DNA from: Bombyx mori
Taxonomy: Eukaryota; Arthropoda; Insecta; Lepidoptera; Bombycidae
Length of the DNA: 64,000 nucleotides
NCBI RefSeq assembly: GCF_030269925.1
Contig: NC_085124.1
Location: forward strand, 11,718,001 to 11,782,000
Direction of reading: 5' to 3'
A program made the position numbers and the translations under genes. This document shows, in pieces, positions 12,101 through 24,452 of the stretch. Numbering within the stretch: position 1 is the stretch's first letter; each line of letters begins with the position of its first letter. The notes below the pieces were generated by a model. The model saw nothing but the letters and a program-made list of their open reading frames with translations. It was not told the origin of the DNA and ran no database searches.

Positions 12101-15100
12101 AGGTCTCATTATAGTTATAATGGCTGCTCCATCCTTCAAACCGAAACGCATTACTGCTTCACTACAGAAATAGGTAGGGTGGTGGTACCTACCCGTGTGG
12201 ACTCACAAGAAGTCCTACCACCAGTAATTACGCAAACTATAATATTGCGGGTTTGATTTTTTTAACACGATGTTATTCCTTCACTGTGGAAGTCAATCGT
12301 GAACATTTGTTGAGTACGTATTTCAACTTATTATACTTAGTATTATATATATTATTATACTTAGTATTTGAAGTTCGCCTAACTGGCTATATACAGCCAT
12401 ATGTTCTTCTTACCCTTATCCTATATGTGGGGTCAGCGCAGCATGCCCTTTTATCCATTCAGGCCTAGCTTACATCATCACTGCACTGACACCATTCTTT
12501 CGCATATTATCTTTATCACTACATAGTATAAAACAAAGTCGCTTTCTCTGTCCCTATGTATGCTTAAATCTTTAAAACTACGCAACGGATTTTGATGCGG
12601 TTTTTTTAATAGAGTGATTGAAAAGGAAGGTTTTTAAGTATAATAACATCCATTAAATAGTGGAGAAATCAATAATAAATTACAGCTTCCGAAGCGAAGC
12701 GAGGGCGGGTCGCTAGTCTATAGATAATACTAGCCGTACTTGCCCGCTTCGCTGGGCATTTAAAATTAACATTATTATTTATTGTCATTATTATTAGGGC
12801 GTCCAACACTCATATAAATATTAGCCTATCCATTAAGTACATGTATTTTCTACATGCATACCAAGTTTCAAGTCAATCGGATGCATGGTTCAGTAGTTAT
12901 AACGGAACATCCGTAAAAACCACTGTAGATTTATATATTAGTATAGATATAAATTATGTCGATTACTACTTACTTCGTTCATATACAATGAATACATCTT
13001 CTATTAAAACAGCATATAATATATAATTCAAAAATATTAAATTATTACATGAATTTGAGTATTTTATTATTACGGGCAGATTACTAGTACTTGTAGCCAG
13101 CCCTCTTATCTGTTACTTACTTATGTAACCTACAAAGATTGGCTATCTTGTAAGGAAGAATGGATGGAATGGATTAATTAATGGTGGTATGACCTCTTGT
13201 GAGTCTGCACGTATAGGTACCACCGCCCTGTCTATTATATTATATCTCAAGAAGGGTGGCGTATTTGCGTTGTAGATGTCTATGGGCTCCAGTAACCACT
13301 TAACACCAGATGGGCTGTGAGCTCGTCCACCCATCTAAGTTATAAAAAAGAAGTTGTAATAAATTCATGTAATCAAATGTAGATACGCGGTGTGTCAGGT
13401 CGGGTCACGACAGTTGACCCAGAAACGAACTACGTAGCTGCACAGGTCGTTTGTGTGTGTGTCTGCATGCAACTTGGAAAACGTGCAATAGTTTATACTA
13501 GAGGTCCCGCAGTAGTCGAAATTCGACTATAATTAATTGGAATTGTAAGTTTTTACACTATTATGATTGTATTTTATACTCCTATAATCACAAATTTCGC
13601 CAAGACCATACTATAAAAAATATTATCAAAGACAAACAATATTTAATCTATTCTCAATTTGACAACAGACGTCAAGAACAAAAGTGTGACAATAAATAGT
13701 ATGCATGCGTGTGTGCGTCAAATACATGGTATGTAGTGTGTGTAATGTTTTCTTTATTGATTTAATGTATCTTTTATGCATTATTTTAAAAAATATTAGC
13801 ATTGTGCACTTCTTCTCTATATTCTCTATAAGTGTGGAAAATTTCATACTTCTCCGTCCGCGCAATTTTCGTAAAAAGGGATACAAAATTTTTGCTTCAC
13901 GTATTAATATATAGATTTATACTCGGTGAAAGTTTCCAAGAATTGATGGGTTTCCCTTATTTACGAACGAATACGTTATGTTTTGAATGACTGTTATATT
14001 TCGTCTTGTGCAGTTATTAATTAATTAATTAATGTGTATTACGCAGATGGATGCATGGAGAATTATTTCCCACGGACATTTACATGTTTAGCATTATTAC
14101 ATTCGTTCAAAGATCACATGTACTCATGTTTTTTCACCGTCACGTTTTACCTACAATATTTTACAAATCTAATTAGACGAAAAACCTTTTATACTGGCTT
14201 TTAAACCGATTATTAGCTTTTGTTAGTGATATTGAGGAATGTCAGAAAAATCATAATTAACTACTTTTACGTGAAGGATCAATAATCTTTTTATAATTAT
14301 GTCAATAATCTTTTACGGTTTTACGGTTTACTACTTTACGCACTACTTTTCAATTTTTATTATCATTATAATGATTATATATAATTGCCGACGTTTTGAA
14401 AACTTAACACGATTTTGTTTTTGTGGTCTCACTGTTGACTAAGGTATTATTCGTTGGCATTTGAATATTGAGCTAACTAGCGTCTATTTTATAGATTAAT
14501 AAATATTTCTAGACTTCATTTCTGTGTGAAATAATATAATTACAATAAAAGGGCCAGATTAAACCGTAAAAGTAGCTTTTATTATGTCGAAACCCGAAAA
14601 AAATGTCTGTATGTGTGTGTATATGCATCTAGTTGAAATACATACATACTTAGTCTTTGTCTAGTTACCGGAGACAGGACGACGACGCTCTGACTCGTCA
14701 TGAATAAATTTGGTTTTGTGGGACACTGCATATTCTGAATGTAGTATAATTTATGGAGTCATGGGTAATAAGACGTTCTTGGAATTGCTAAACTCGACCG
14801 ACATATTGAGATTCGAAGAAATTATATTTACTACCTAAATAAGATACAGAATCGTAATAAACCACATTTAAAATTTACGGCTTTAATAAAACCTACTTTA
14901 CGTTTTTGGAGAGGCGTCTTCGATCAATAATTATTGATCGAAGGGAGGCGTGCTTTTATCTGCGAGAATGCGGGAATTGTGGTAGCTGAAGTTATTGATG
15001 CGCTGATGATGAAGTGTGAAGGCTGCAATTGTTTCGTCGCAGGTCACCAGTTGTAGGAATATACGACAAAGGGAAGATCTTCCACCGAGCGGGTGATATT

Positions 15101-18100
15101 TGCTCGGTAGACCGACGGTCCAAATGTTGTTGTTCGGAACTTGTATATATGCGCTTCATCTTGAAAATGTCGTAAGCGAGATCCAGGCATCTGTCAATTA
15201 TCTTGCGTTGTATGATGGCTACCCGCCACACGTTAAATTATGTTTGTTAAAAATACTTATGAAGACATTGATAATCTATATCTATACTAATATATAAATC
15301 TACAGTGGTTTTTACGGACGTTCCGTTATAACTACTGAACCGTGCATCCGATTGACTTGAAACTTGGTATTCATGTAGAAAATACATGTACTTAATGGAT
15401 AGACTAATATTTATATGACTGTTGGACTACCTAATAATAATGACAATAAATGTTAATTTTGTAAATAAATTTGTAAATAATGTTAATTTTAAATGCGCAA
15501 CGAAGCGGGCAAGTACGGCTAGTAATATTATGAATTTACGCACGTTCAATTGAAACTGGTTCCTATTCGATGGCAAAAACATGAGTAATTTATTTGCGAT
15601 TAACAAACATGATGAATGAATATACGCATTAAGACAAGAAAAACATGTCTCTCTGTTTGTAAATTATTTATATTTCCGTAATTTGGTTTGACAAATAATC
15701 AATACAAGTCAGACGTCACTAGTAGCTTTTTATTGCATAGACGGGCTAACGTAATCACGACACACCTGATACTAAGTGCTTACCGAGGCCTATAGAATCC
15801 CGCCAACCATCTTGATTGATAGACTATCCCACCTTTTAAAGATGACAAAATGCTCTACCATCAGCAAATGCTATACATTACCTAGTTTTATTCGTGTTAC
15901 TAAAAATATTCGTTTAAGATTTTAACAGCTAATTTCACTTTGTTAATGACATTGATTATGGGCTATAAAATTGAACGAAAAAAATATGTTCATCGACGCG
16001 AACCAATGATTCATTCGGTACCGTTACGGCATGAAACGGATACGCTAATTATTTTAAATTTATTTTGCATTTATTCTCACACGTGTAGGGTGGTCAGTGA
16101 CGGTGACGCCCTTTCCGAACGAATAATAAAATCGATAACAATATCGATTTGTTTTTAAAAATAAAACATCTATCTCACGCGCCGCTGCTCGCGTGTAACG
16201 AACTTACGTGCGTGTAAATTATTCATTAAAGTTATGTGTAACTTGCGCTGAAATTACGGAAAGCGTTAATACGAAAGAAATTAAAAGAAAATAATGTTCA
16301 AATCTATATATATATATATATAAATTAATTGTTGTTCGTTAGTCTCGCTAAAACTCGAAAACGGCTGGACCGATTTGGCTAATTTTGGTCTTGAATCATT
16401 TGTGGAAGTCCAGAGAAGGTTTAAAATGTAGATAAATATGAAAATGCTCGTAATTAACTAAAAATAACAATATTGATTTACCTTTGATGTGTCCCTGTCG
16501 GACGGATTCTTTTTGTTTTTTTTTTTTTTTTTTTTATTGCTTTGATGGATGGACGAGCTCACAGGCCACCTGGTGTAATGTGGTTACTGGAGCCCATAGA
16601 CATCTACAACGTAGATGCGCCACCCACCTCGAGATATAAGTTCTAAGATCTCAGTATAGTTACAACGGCTGCCCTACCCTTCGAACCGAAACGCATTACT
16701 GCTTCACGGCAGAAATAGGCAGGGTGGTGGTACCTACCCGTGCGGACTCACAAGAGGTCCTACCACCAGTAATAGATATTATAATTTGTTTTAAGTTTAT
16801 TTTATACAAAAGTTTAGGTCTTTTATTTATCGATTGAGGCACTACGAAGTCAGCCGGGTCAGCTAGTAAAGAAGAAAAACATATAATGGAATGATAAAGT
16901 AACAATTTGACGCATTATGAATTTATTGAACTTAATGATGATATAAGTGTCGGTCGTTGAGTAAGATTTATTGTAAATATCTTTCACCTTTATAACCTAC
17001 ATATTTCGTATTAGAATATAATAAAAAGGGCTATTAGAAAACGGCTAGAACAATCGAAATCGAATAAAATATATGACGGTTGGGTACGACAAAATCGATG
17101 ATTCGCGATTTGAAAAGGAAATGTACTCTTTTTGGATTGCACGCAATGTAACATAAAAGATGACGCGCGACCACCTAGATTTCCCTTATTAGGGAATTTA
17201 AATTGTGAAATATGAAGTTCCTAAAACCATCAAAGTATGCGTAAGCGTTGGTGGTAGGACCTCTTGTAAGTCCGCACAGGTAGGTACCACCACCCTACCT
17301 ATTTCTGCCCTGAAGTAGTAATGCGTTTCGGTTTGAAGGGCGGGGCAGCCGTTGTAACTATACTGAGACCTTAGAACTTATATCTCGAGGTGGGTGGCGC
17401 CTTTACGTTGTAGATATCTATGGGCTCCAGTAACCGCTTAACACCAGGTGGGCTGTGAGCTCGTCCACCCATCTATACAATAAAAAAAAAGATTTTTTTC
17501 TATTTATGTTAGAGTAGTAAACTGAGACAAAATTAAAAAGAAAACTCTCAAACTGAAGTAAAAGGAAAATTGTTTACTAACATTTTTTTTTGTTGTACTA
17601 ATCTTATATTTTGTGAACCAGTAATGTAATCCAAATTGTCTGTTTAGTGACCAAAGATAATATTTTATGATGAAGAACACGCAATTAAAATAAATAGATG
17701 ATTAATTTCCCCTAAGAGCATCTATTATGAAAGTTAGGACTCAGTACAATATATATCAAATCCTCCTACGATATTTTCGTACCGCCTCCAATGACCTCAG
17801 TCTCACATTTAATGAACTGAATGACTAAACTACTTAACGATAAAAGTTGTTGGATTTTTTGTTATTGCTTAGATGGGTGGACGAGCTCACAGCCCACCTG
17901 GTGTTAAGCGATTACTGGAGCCCATAGACATCTACAACGTAAATGCGCCATCCACCTTGAAATATAAATTCTAAGGTCTTAGTATAGTTAGATACTCAGT
18001 ATAGTTGTAGTATGGATGAAATTATTTTCATAAAATGTCGGGACATTTTTACAACATCTCATCATCATCACTTCGTCATCATCATCAACGTCTTTGAAAA

Positions 18101-21100
18101 TGTTCGCGTCCTCCTCGGTCAGTTAAGAAATCAACTTTTATAGCTTTATACATAACATCTGAAAGAAGGAATCTAATCGCATTTTGCGTAAATGAATCAA
18201 AAGCATTTAAATTGTAAAATGGCCGCTAATGGCCAAATAATCAAGAAATAATTAATGATTTTTAATATAATTGTTTCACTATATTATTAATATCATATTT
18301 TCAATAATTTTTCGTGCTTTAAAAATAATTACATCGATAATTGCTGATGAGAATATGTACCTATACATAAATTAGTCTGCGATGTTCCCTTGCGTAATTG
18401 CTGCAATTGAAATTCCATTATCCCAGTTCGATTTCTGTTTGGCATTCTTAACCTCAACACGACATTGAAGTATTGAAGCTGTCAATCGGTATCGTGCGAA
18501 ATAAAGCCGTATTATACCGATTTTTGCAACAGAAAAAGAAAACAGGATTAAAAGAATCGATTACATGTAAAGTGCATGCAGAGTTAATTCCGCTTTCCGC
18601 ATTTAGGCAAAACGGGTAGGTGATTTAAACGCACCGCAATTCCTTGTCGTGAGACGAACAAAGGAAATGCAAAACGTTAGATTCTAAACCTAGTTTATTA
18701 AAGAATAAGTGCTCAAATCGAACAGAGCGTTCAGTATTTATAGCAACAAAAGGATTTAAAGTGAATCAAAAGATCAGATGTAGTTGAAGTAGTGAATCAT
18801 TGCTTGGAGTTTGGTAATTTAGATATTTATGTTCAGAGCCGAGAGTGCATGCAGTTAGTTATAGCAGGGAATACGAACTGGAATGGGTTTATTCCAATTC
18901 GTCTTAAAGTTTTGAGGAAAGAAATATGTAGTAGTTTACCGACTTGAAACTCCAACCCTGCAAAACGTATTTTATGTTCAATGAACCATAGTCAATGTAC
19001 TTGAGACAAGATGTCAGACTTGGGAGTAGGCAACTTCAGGCTCGATTACCGCTAAAACGACATTCTAGAATATTCGCAATAAATTCCCGAGGAATTTATA
19101 TACAGTAAAATATGGCATATCCACAATTTTTTGCTACAAAAATATGTTGCTTTAAATATGCACATAATTATGGCCCCGTTTGAACATATTGTTTTGTGTA
19201 ACATAGCCGGCGAGATATGAGCCGGTGCTTCGTCCGAGGACTATACAAGGAAACTTGATCGTCTAAGCCTTGAGACGAACAAAAAGCAATACCATTAAAA
19301 TTTAATGATTTCATTTTTACGACTTATCCTTCGGCCATAACGTACGGGTGTTATTTAGTTTGAACGATTTGGTTTCTACGTAAAACGGAAAACTTTTCAA
19401 GCGGCATCTGCTGTTTTTTTGGACGAAGTTCTTTATGGGACGATCCCGGGGGTACCCTAACCGGGAAAAAACGTCCGTAACGTAAGATTTTTATTATTTA
19501 TGTATAGTCTTAGTATGATGGCTATACAGTGTCTAATGTATAGTCTACGCGATGACGGCTTTCTATGATAGAACATAATTAGGCTTAATTATTATTATAA
19601 TATATAAATAACTGTTTCTTTGTATATTATTATTATATATATTTTATAAATAATCTATATATTAATACGTGAAGCAAAAACTTTGTATCCCTTTTTACGA
19701 AAATTGCGCTGACGGAGGAGTATGAAATTTTCCACACTTATAGAGAATATAGAGAAGTGCACAATGCTAATATTTTTTTTAATAATGCATAAAAGATACA
19801 TTAAATCAATAAAGAAAACGTTACACACACTACATATCATGTATTTGACGCACACACGCATGCATACTATTTACTGTCAATCTTTTGTTTTTGAAGTCTG
19901 TTGTCAAATTGAGAATAGATTAAATATTGTTTGTCTTTGTTAATATTTTTTATAGTGTAGTCTTGGCGAAATTTGTGATTATAGAAGTATAAAATACAAT
20001 CTTAATAGGGTACAAACTTACAATTCCAATTAATTATAGTCGAATTTCGACTACTGCGGGACCTCTAGTTGTGAATAAAATAACGTTGATAACTTTGTAG
20101 AGCAGTTTTTTATTTATTTTTATCAATAAAAAATCATAATAAAAATGTATACCCGAATAATTATTTTCTTTTTACCTCGAATAGAATTTAAAATTAATAT
20201 TTTTATAATAAGGAACTTCGTTCCTATCCGGTGTCCCACGACACCACACATCTTTTTTTCTTTTAATTTTCTTCTATGTGCACTCCAGGGTTGGCCGCTG
20301 TGGGAACGCGTCGAGTCAACAGAGCACGAGAGACGATTGCTTTTAGTGGCTCGTCTCCCTCACATAAGGACCTTGAACGGAGGAGGGGCGGTCCCTGTTG
20401 AAGAACGAGATGCTGCAGAGAGGGCCTTCATCAGATATTACATGGAAAAGCCAGAGGCCGATCGACCGGATAGGTATGAAATTAATCTCCTGAATGATTA
20501 ACGGATCGAATTTTCGACTTTATTGTATAACGGTTGTCTCAGTCTTCGAACTGTAGATATTTGAAAATGCATGATTGCTTCGTGATAATGGTACCCTTTC
20601 ATAGTACGTTGGGAACTTGATATTTTTTTACAATGTATTTTATCTTGGAAGTTGTTAGTAAACACGTGTTGAGCACGTACCTTTTTCCTATTACGCATGC
20701 ATTGCGTATTTAATACAGGGTGTGCGTATTTGAGACAAAAATGATGTGATATTTTAGTTGTCTCACGTATCTTGTGTAGCACGCAATGTAACAAAAAGAA
20801 TCAGTGGATGCTGTCTTGTGCTAACACAATGCGCCAGTTGCTTGCTAAAACGATACTAGCAAACGAACAATGTTTATTCATGTTTATCGTGTATGTTGTC
20901 GCTGATCTGTTGGTTAGTGAACCGGACTACCGTAAACTATTTGATCCGCGATTCGAGTCCCGGTCGCAGTCAGCCTGTTCATTTACCGCGATTGTTAGGA
21001 TAGTTAAACAATAGTATAAATTGTACTTATACCTTTCTAATCGTAAATGTCGACTTTTATAATTTTAATTCAGGTCAAACTAATTTGGGTAACGAATACA

Positions 21101-24100
21101 AATTTATTTATCAGATTACAAAAAAAATTTATCGTGTATACAAGCCCGTAAGTGTAACCTTATTTTGGATTCGACCTTATCTTGGAAGTATTTTTGCAGC
21201 CGCACGCAATACTTGATTAGGAAATATAAAATAGTTTAAAAATACATACAATAAACAAAGAGAGTGAGAGAAAAAGTATAGGTTATTGGATACCGTAACA
21301 TAATCAACATAGAAAATAGGCCAAAAGGCAGTTACAAGTTGTCCAATAGGCCGTCTTATCGCCAAAAGCGATCTCTATCAGGCAGCTGTTTTAATCTAAC
21401 GAAATTCTGAAGGCAAGAATGTCGCAATATCAAGAGTCTTCAGAGGGGTCAAATTTTAGCAAATAGCAATTTTTTTCTAGTTAATCGAACGTCTTAAAGC
21501 TACTGCAAATTTAATTGAAAGACTTCATTTAACAAAGACATGGGGCAATGCAATAGAAGCGTGTTCAAATAAATACCAATATCGCGCCCTATTAAAGGTT
21601 TTCGCCCCACGAGACCCAGTGAGGGATCTCGGAATACTCCTCTCATAAAAACGTTGACAGAGTTTCAATGGAACGATCATATATTTCAGTAATAACGAAC
21701 AAATCGACTTGACGTAGACAAGGGTCAAACAGGAAGGTCCTATTCATAAGGAGATGAGTGGGCGGGAATTTGCACTAATATTAAGTCTCGACTCGTGGCC
21801 TACATTGCTTAATTGGGATGTTAATAGAATATATTGCAATCGTAACGAAATGATTTCGACAGATTTTTTTTGTGAAATCGTATTCTATAATTAAATGGAT
21901 CTCTTTCTTGTATAGTGCGCGCGGAAGCGCTAGTCACCTCTTGAGGTATGTGGCGGGGTAAGACGGGAGAGGGCGCGATTGACAAGACGCACACGATATT
22001 ATATTTAAGTGCAGATAAATCTCAGAATAACATGTTAGAATTAATGTAATGGGTATCTAATTGTAATATTGTATTTTTCTATTTCCTGGTTAAACAACCT
22101 TAATATTACAACACACAACCTTAATACCAACCTTATAGAACCTTCTATTACTAAAACAATCACAGAGCGAATAATGAACGAATATTGCAATAACTCTGAA
22201 ATGCGTTAACAATTTTATAATCTTGCATAAATAGTACTTTGTAGCATAGTAGTTAGTGCTCATGACTGCTGGGTCGAGAGTCTCGTGGTTTCGACTCCCG
22301 CATCGGGCAAACATTCGTGTGCGGAACAGGTTTGCTTGCTGTTTGTCTGGTCGTTTATTATCTATACATGTATATTCAATTTATACGTGTATAAGTATCA
22401 GACTTTGATACCCATAACACAAAGAATCCGAATTTGGGGCCGGATAACCGTGCGTTATTTGTTTGTCGGTTATTTATTTATTTATACAACACGCGCGAAT
22501 GTACGTTGCTCGTCGATTGGCTTCAGATACTGGGAGCTGGTGCACGTGCACGGCAAGCTCGATCCGCTGGTGTCCGTGGACCTGCGGCCCGAGAAGCGCG
22601 TGCAGATCACGTTCACGTGCGGGGACACGAGCGAAGTGCGCACCGTCGACGTTTACAGGTAACCGTGTCAATTCGCAACACGTAAAGGTTTTCTTCAGTT
22701 GAGGTTTGAGTACCCGTGCAGTATGCTTAGTGCGAGATTTTAACGCTCTCGACAGCGTTTTTTTTTCCCTACCTAAGCTGATAGCCTTGAGAGGCTATAT
22801 CAGCGTCGCCTTAACTAGTAGGTGAGCTCGCGGAGCTCAAACCTGATGACGTTGCTAACACCAACACTAGCAAGAGCCGTGCTTCGCAGAATCTACCACC
22901 GGATCGAAAACGCGACCCACTGAGAAGATCCGGCGAGAAACTCAGTGGGCTGTGTATGAGGGTTAATTTACTCGTCGAGCCCTTCGTCGCAAGCGACGGG
23001 CTCGATAGCGTAAAAGTTAACTCATATTTGTATGGAGTTGGAACGTTTGCCGCTAGAGGCGCTGTTTCAACTGCATACAAATTTGAGTTAACTTTTACGC
23101 TATCGAGAACGTTAAAAAACTCGCACTGAGCACACTTGTTTTAACGACCTACATCATCAACTGTAAATGAATATTTATTAGTCGCCTTACGACATCCATT
23201 GTGAGAAATGGTTTAGTGCTTTTTCTAGACTCTACGCAGCCAAAACAGGGCATCATTCTCACAGAAGCGCTTAGAAGAGCTTCCTAATTTGACGTAATAA
23301 TAAATTGTTACGATTGCCTGTAGGACTGTTTCTGATCTAAAAACAAGATTGGAGCGGTTAGCTGGCTTCCCGGCTGCGAAGATGCGGCTCTTTTACGTGG
23401 ACCAAGAACTGAGAGATACGCAGGTATTTTTTTAGTAACATAGATCGACAGGCCTAGATGTACTTTTAACTGATGGTTGGGAGTGAGTCCTGCCTGTTTC
23501 TGCCGTGAAGCGTTTCGGTTTGAAGAGAGGGGCAGCCGTTTTAACTATACTGAGACCTTAGAACTCATATCTCAAAGTGGGTGACGCATTTACGCTGTAG
23601 ATGTCTATTGGCTCTAGTAAGCACTTAACACTAGTTAGCAATAAATAAATGTAGTCTAGATAGGGTCGGAGTTTGTTGGGCAACCATACGAAATGTGGTT
23701 GTTGTCTATGAGTTCCAATAACCACACAACAATTTTTTTTAATATTTTGACCATGTACATCAGCGGTCGGGGAACCGAGGTAAATTACCCCAAATGAGTC
23801 AAATGAAATTTTGGGGGGTAAAAATGAAACTGTTGTGAGTAAAAACTATATATATTGCAGTGAAACTTCTTTAGAATCGTTGTGATTTCAAACTCGATGA
23901 AACGAAATGAAACGAAACGAAAAAATAAGTCCATAGAGACACAAACACATAAATGTATAGGATTCAGCCGGCGAGAGAATGAGATAGAACACATTATTTG
24001 GAAACACAAAGTTCACGTGATTGACCCAGGTATTTTATTGTAGGCATCGTGTGTATTACATCGACAAATTGAATAAATGATGTTAAAATGAAATTTTTTG

Positions 24101-24452
24101 TTATCTTTTCAAAATTATCATGGAGACTATAATATGAGAGATGCTAAAAAGAAGCGATTTGGTTTTTTTTGTTCTTCGCCATGGGGTAATATCAACTTAC
24201 AAAAAAATATTTTGGGGTAATAATTAAAAAAGTTCCCCGACCGCTAATGTACATCGTCAATGTCAGATACACACAGCTGCTTCTTACATATGAGCCGATA
24301 TTGTTGTGAAAATGAAATGACTATATTGTCAGGGTCCCGAAGAGATGAAGTACCCTACGAAGCAGCTATACTCGTACAACATCAGGTCGGGGGATGAGAT
24401 CATCATCGACTCGAAACTGAAGCACTCTATATCGGCCAACTCGACCGCCTGA
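6177..24452 (+). CDS. TBCEL: Tubulin-specific chaperone cofactor E-like protein (TBCEL), 7 coding exons
   Basis: Coding exons are 6177-6422, 6598-7103, 7247-7346, 20289-20473, 22527-22658, 23324-23423 and 24333-24452. All have GT-AG borders and compatible phases and give 462 residues (human TBCEL about 424). Residues 40-300 are leucine-rich repeats (for example LLVLNDCDIDCAGD, VVELDLANNKLTEW, FLNLSFNRLS, RFLNLNNTGLATWDEVDRL), followed by the conserved LRR cap ARLPHIRTLNG and AFIRYYMEKP. Residues about 365-456 form a ubiquitin-like domain ending in GPEEMKYPTKQLYSY and RSGDEIIID, almost as in vertebrate TBCEL. There is no CAP-Gly domain, which separates it from TBCE. The family acts in the cytosol on tubulin heterodimer stability. 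The ATG at 6177 is chosen because it is the first in-frame ATG after the acceptor at 6167-6168; the upstream 5'UTR exon was not found. Two CxxC pairs (residues 171-174 and 234-237) lie in LRR loops. Family assignment is very secure; splice sites are read by eye. Confidence 0.93.
8005..8246 (-). repeat. tRNA-derived SINE, 3' half
   Basis: From 'ttacttagattggtggacgag' to 'ggtcctaccaccagt', minus orientation with the A-tail as a T-run on the left. It is the commonest repeat in the window. A more diverged partial copy follows at about 8266-8385. Confidence 0.75.
8925..9125 (-). repeat. Bm1-like SINE, short variant
   Basis: From 'ttttcctacctatgctgatag' to 'cggcgagaaactcagtgggct', with a T-run at the left (A-tail on minus). 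Related to 22758-23000 and to the fragment at 40378-40520. Confidence 0.65.
10160..10413 (-). repeat. tRNA-derived SINE, 3' half
   Basis: A copy of the same family as 8005-8246, ending 'ggtcctaccaccagt' at 10411, in TBCEL intron 3. Confidence 0.75.
11236..11395 (+). mobile_element. RTE-type LINE 3' end, degenerate
   Basis: The remnants 'ttgggagaggtttatgtcc' and 'gactgtgggctgatgatgat' match the 3' end of the better preserved copy at 38870-39133. Confidence 0.55.
11983..12330 (-). repeat. tRNA-derived SINE, 3' half plus body
   Basis: Besides the 3' half it includes the internal body to 'aacatttgttgagtacgtattt', as in the full-length copy at 40254-40855. The tRNA head is missing. Confidence 0.7.
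12516..12716 (+). mobile_element. Non-autonomous Helitron, family C
   Basis: Begins A|TCACTACATAG and ends gggtcgCTAG|T, the Helitron signature. 201 bp. An inverted copy lies at 46003-46195. Confidence 0.75.
12730..12947 (-). mobile_element. Non-autonomous Helitron, family B
   Basis: Read on minus it starts TCTATACTAATATATAAAT and ends gcaagtacggCTAG. It has A/T flanks and is a 218 bp copy of the element at 15281-15522. Confidence 0.75.
13178..13345 (+). repeat. tRNA-derived SINE, internally deleted
   Basis: From 'gacctcttgtgagtc' to 'cgtccacccatctaag', with the middle missing. Confidence 0.65.
13498..13915 (-). mobile_element. Non-autonomous Helitron, family D
   Basis: On minus: TCTATATATTAATACGTGAAG to ctgcgggacctCTAG, 418 bp. 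An inverted partner is at 19654-20068. Short open frames inside are not genes. Confidence 0.8.
13916..15017. other. TBCEL intron 3, AT-rich part
   Basis: No gene or classified repeat. It contains an exact 26-bp palindrome at 14918-14943. Confidence 0.4.
15018..15215 (+). repeat. Dispersed repeat with 'cttgaaaatgtcgtaagcgag' core, copy 2
   Basis: The longest copy of the family seen at 3838-3970 and 39655-39815. It includes 'gaccgacggtccaaatgttg'. Confidence 0.5.
15281..15522 (+). mobile_element. Non-autonomous Helitron, family B
   Basis: A|TCTATACTAATATA ... gcaagtacggCTAG|T, 242 bp, the complete version of 12730-12947. Confidence 0.75.
16303..16866 (+). mobile_element. Lep1-like Helitron carrying a SINE insertion
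   Basis: Starts TCTATATATA with 'ttgttcgttagtctcgctaa' near the 5' end and ends gccgggtcagCTAG|T. A tRNA-derived SINE in minus orientation occupies about 16512-16771, so the SINE is the younger insertion. Related copies: 36852-37077, 48379-49310, 50976-51139, 55366-55658. Confidence 0.8.
17250..17495 (+). repeat. tRNA-derived SINE, 3' half
   Basis: From 'ggtggtaggacctcttg' to 'cgtccacccatct' plus an A-rich tail. Only lightly diverged from the other copies. Confidence 0.75.
17855..18000 (-). repeat. tRNA-derived SINE fragment
   Basis: The 3'-most ~145 bp of the family, truncated after 'aggtcttagtatag'. Confidence 0.65.
18001..19419. other. TBCEL intron 3, unclassified
   Basis: AT-rich with a (tcatca)n microsatellite near 18058-18090. 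No coding exon or recognised repeat. Confidence 0.4.
19420..20260. mobile_element. Unclassified DNA element with palindromic ends, split by a Helitron
   Basis: The left end has ggacgaagttc and 'ccgggaaaaaacgtccgtaac'; the right end has gaacttcgttcc, its inverse. The same parts recur uninterrupted at 49577-49949. A family D Helitron (19654-20068) sits inside. The right end lies about 30 bp before TBCEL exon 4. Confidence 0.55.
19654..20068 (+). mobile_element. Non-autonomous Helitron, family D
   Basis: A|TCTATATATTAATACG ... ctgcgggacctCTAG|T, 415 bp. An inverted copy of 13498-13915, nested in the element above. Confidence 0.8.
20474..22235. other. TBCEL intron 4
   Basis: No coding exon. Around 20905-20990 there is a tRNA-like block (tggttagtgaa as A-box, cgattcgagtcccgg as B-box) that may be an old SINE head. 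The rest is AT-rich and unclassified. Confidence 0.4.
22236..22490 (+). repeat. tRNA-headed SINE-like element
   Basis: An A-box-like tagcatagtagttagtg (22241-22257) and a B-box-like ggtttcgactcccgc (22287-22301) are followed by a non-tRNA body. It is not a functional tRNA gene, since no full cloverleaf can be drawn. It ends about 35 bp before TBCEL exon 5. Confidence 0.5.
22721..23135. mobile_element. Hairpin MITE, copy 2, split by a SINE
   Basis: The same element as 1726-1898. The left arm is interrupted at 22757 by the SINE 22758-23000; the right arm is intact through 'cgcactgagcacac'. Confidence 0.75.
22758..23000 (-). repeat. Bm1-like SINE inside the MITE
   Basis: The T-run at the left is the A-tail on minus. 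Flanking ctcgacagcg (22748-22757) and ctcgatagcg (23001-23010) form a 10-bp target-site duplication with one change. Confidence 0.75.
23485..23645 (+). repeat. tRNA-derived SINE, degenerate
   Basis: A diverged 3' half in TBCEL intron 6, with 'gcagccgttttaactatactg'-type sequence and a decayed end. Confidence 0.55.

Noticed and set aside
22236..22310. A functional tRNA gene
   Set aside because: A- and B-box-like sequences exist, but no complete cloverleaf, and a SINE-type body follows.
22434..22702. Alternative Arg/Ala-rich frames over TBCEL exon 5
   Set aside because: They are out-of-frame readings of a GC-rich coding exon; the frame giving VSVDLRPEKRVQITF is the real one.
6177..24452. Naming the first gene TBCE instead of TBCEL
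   Set aside because: There is no CAP-Gly domain upstream of the LRRs, and the Ubl ending GPEEMKY is the TBCEL form.
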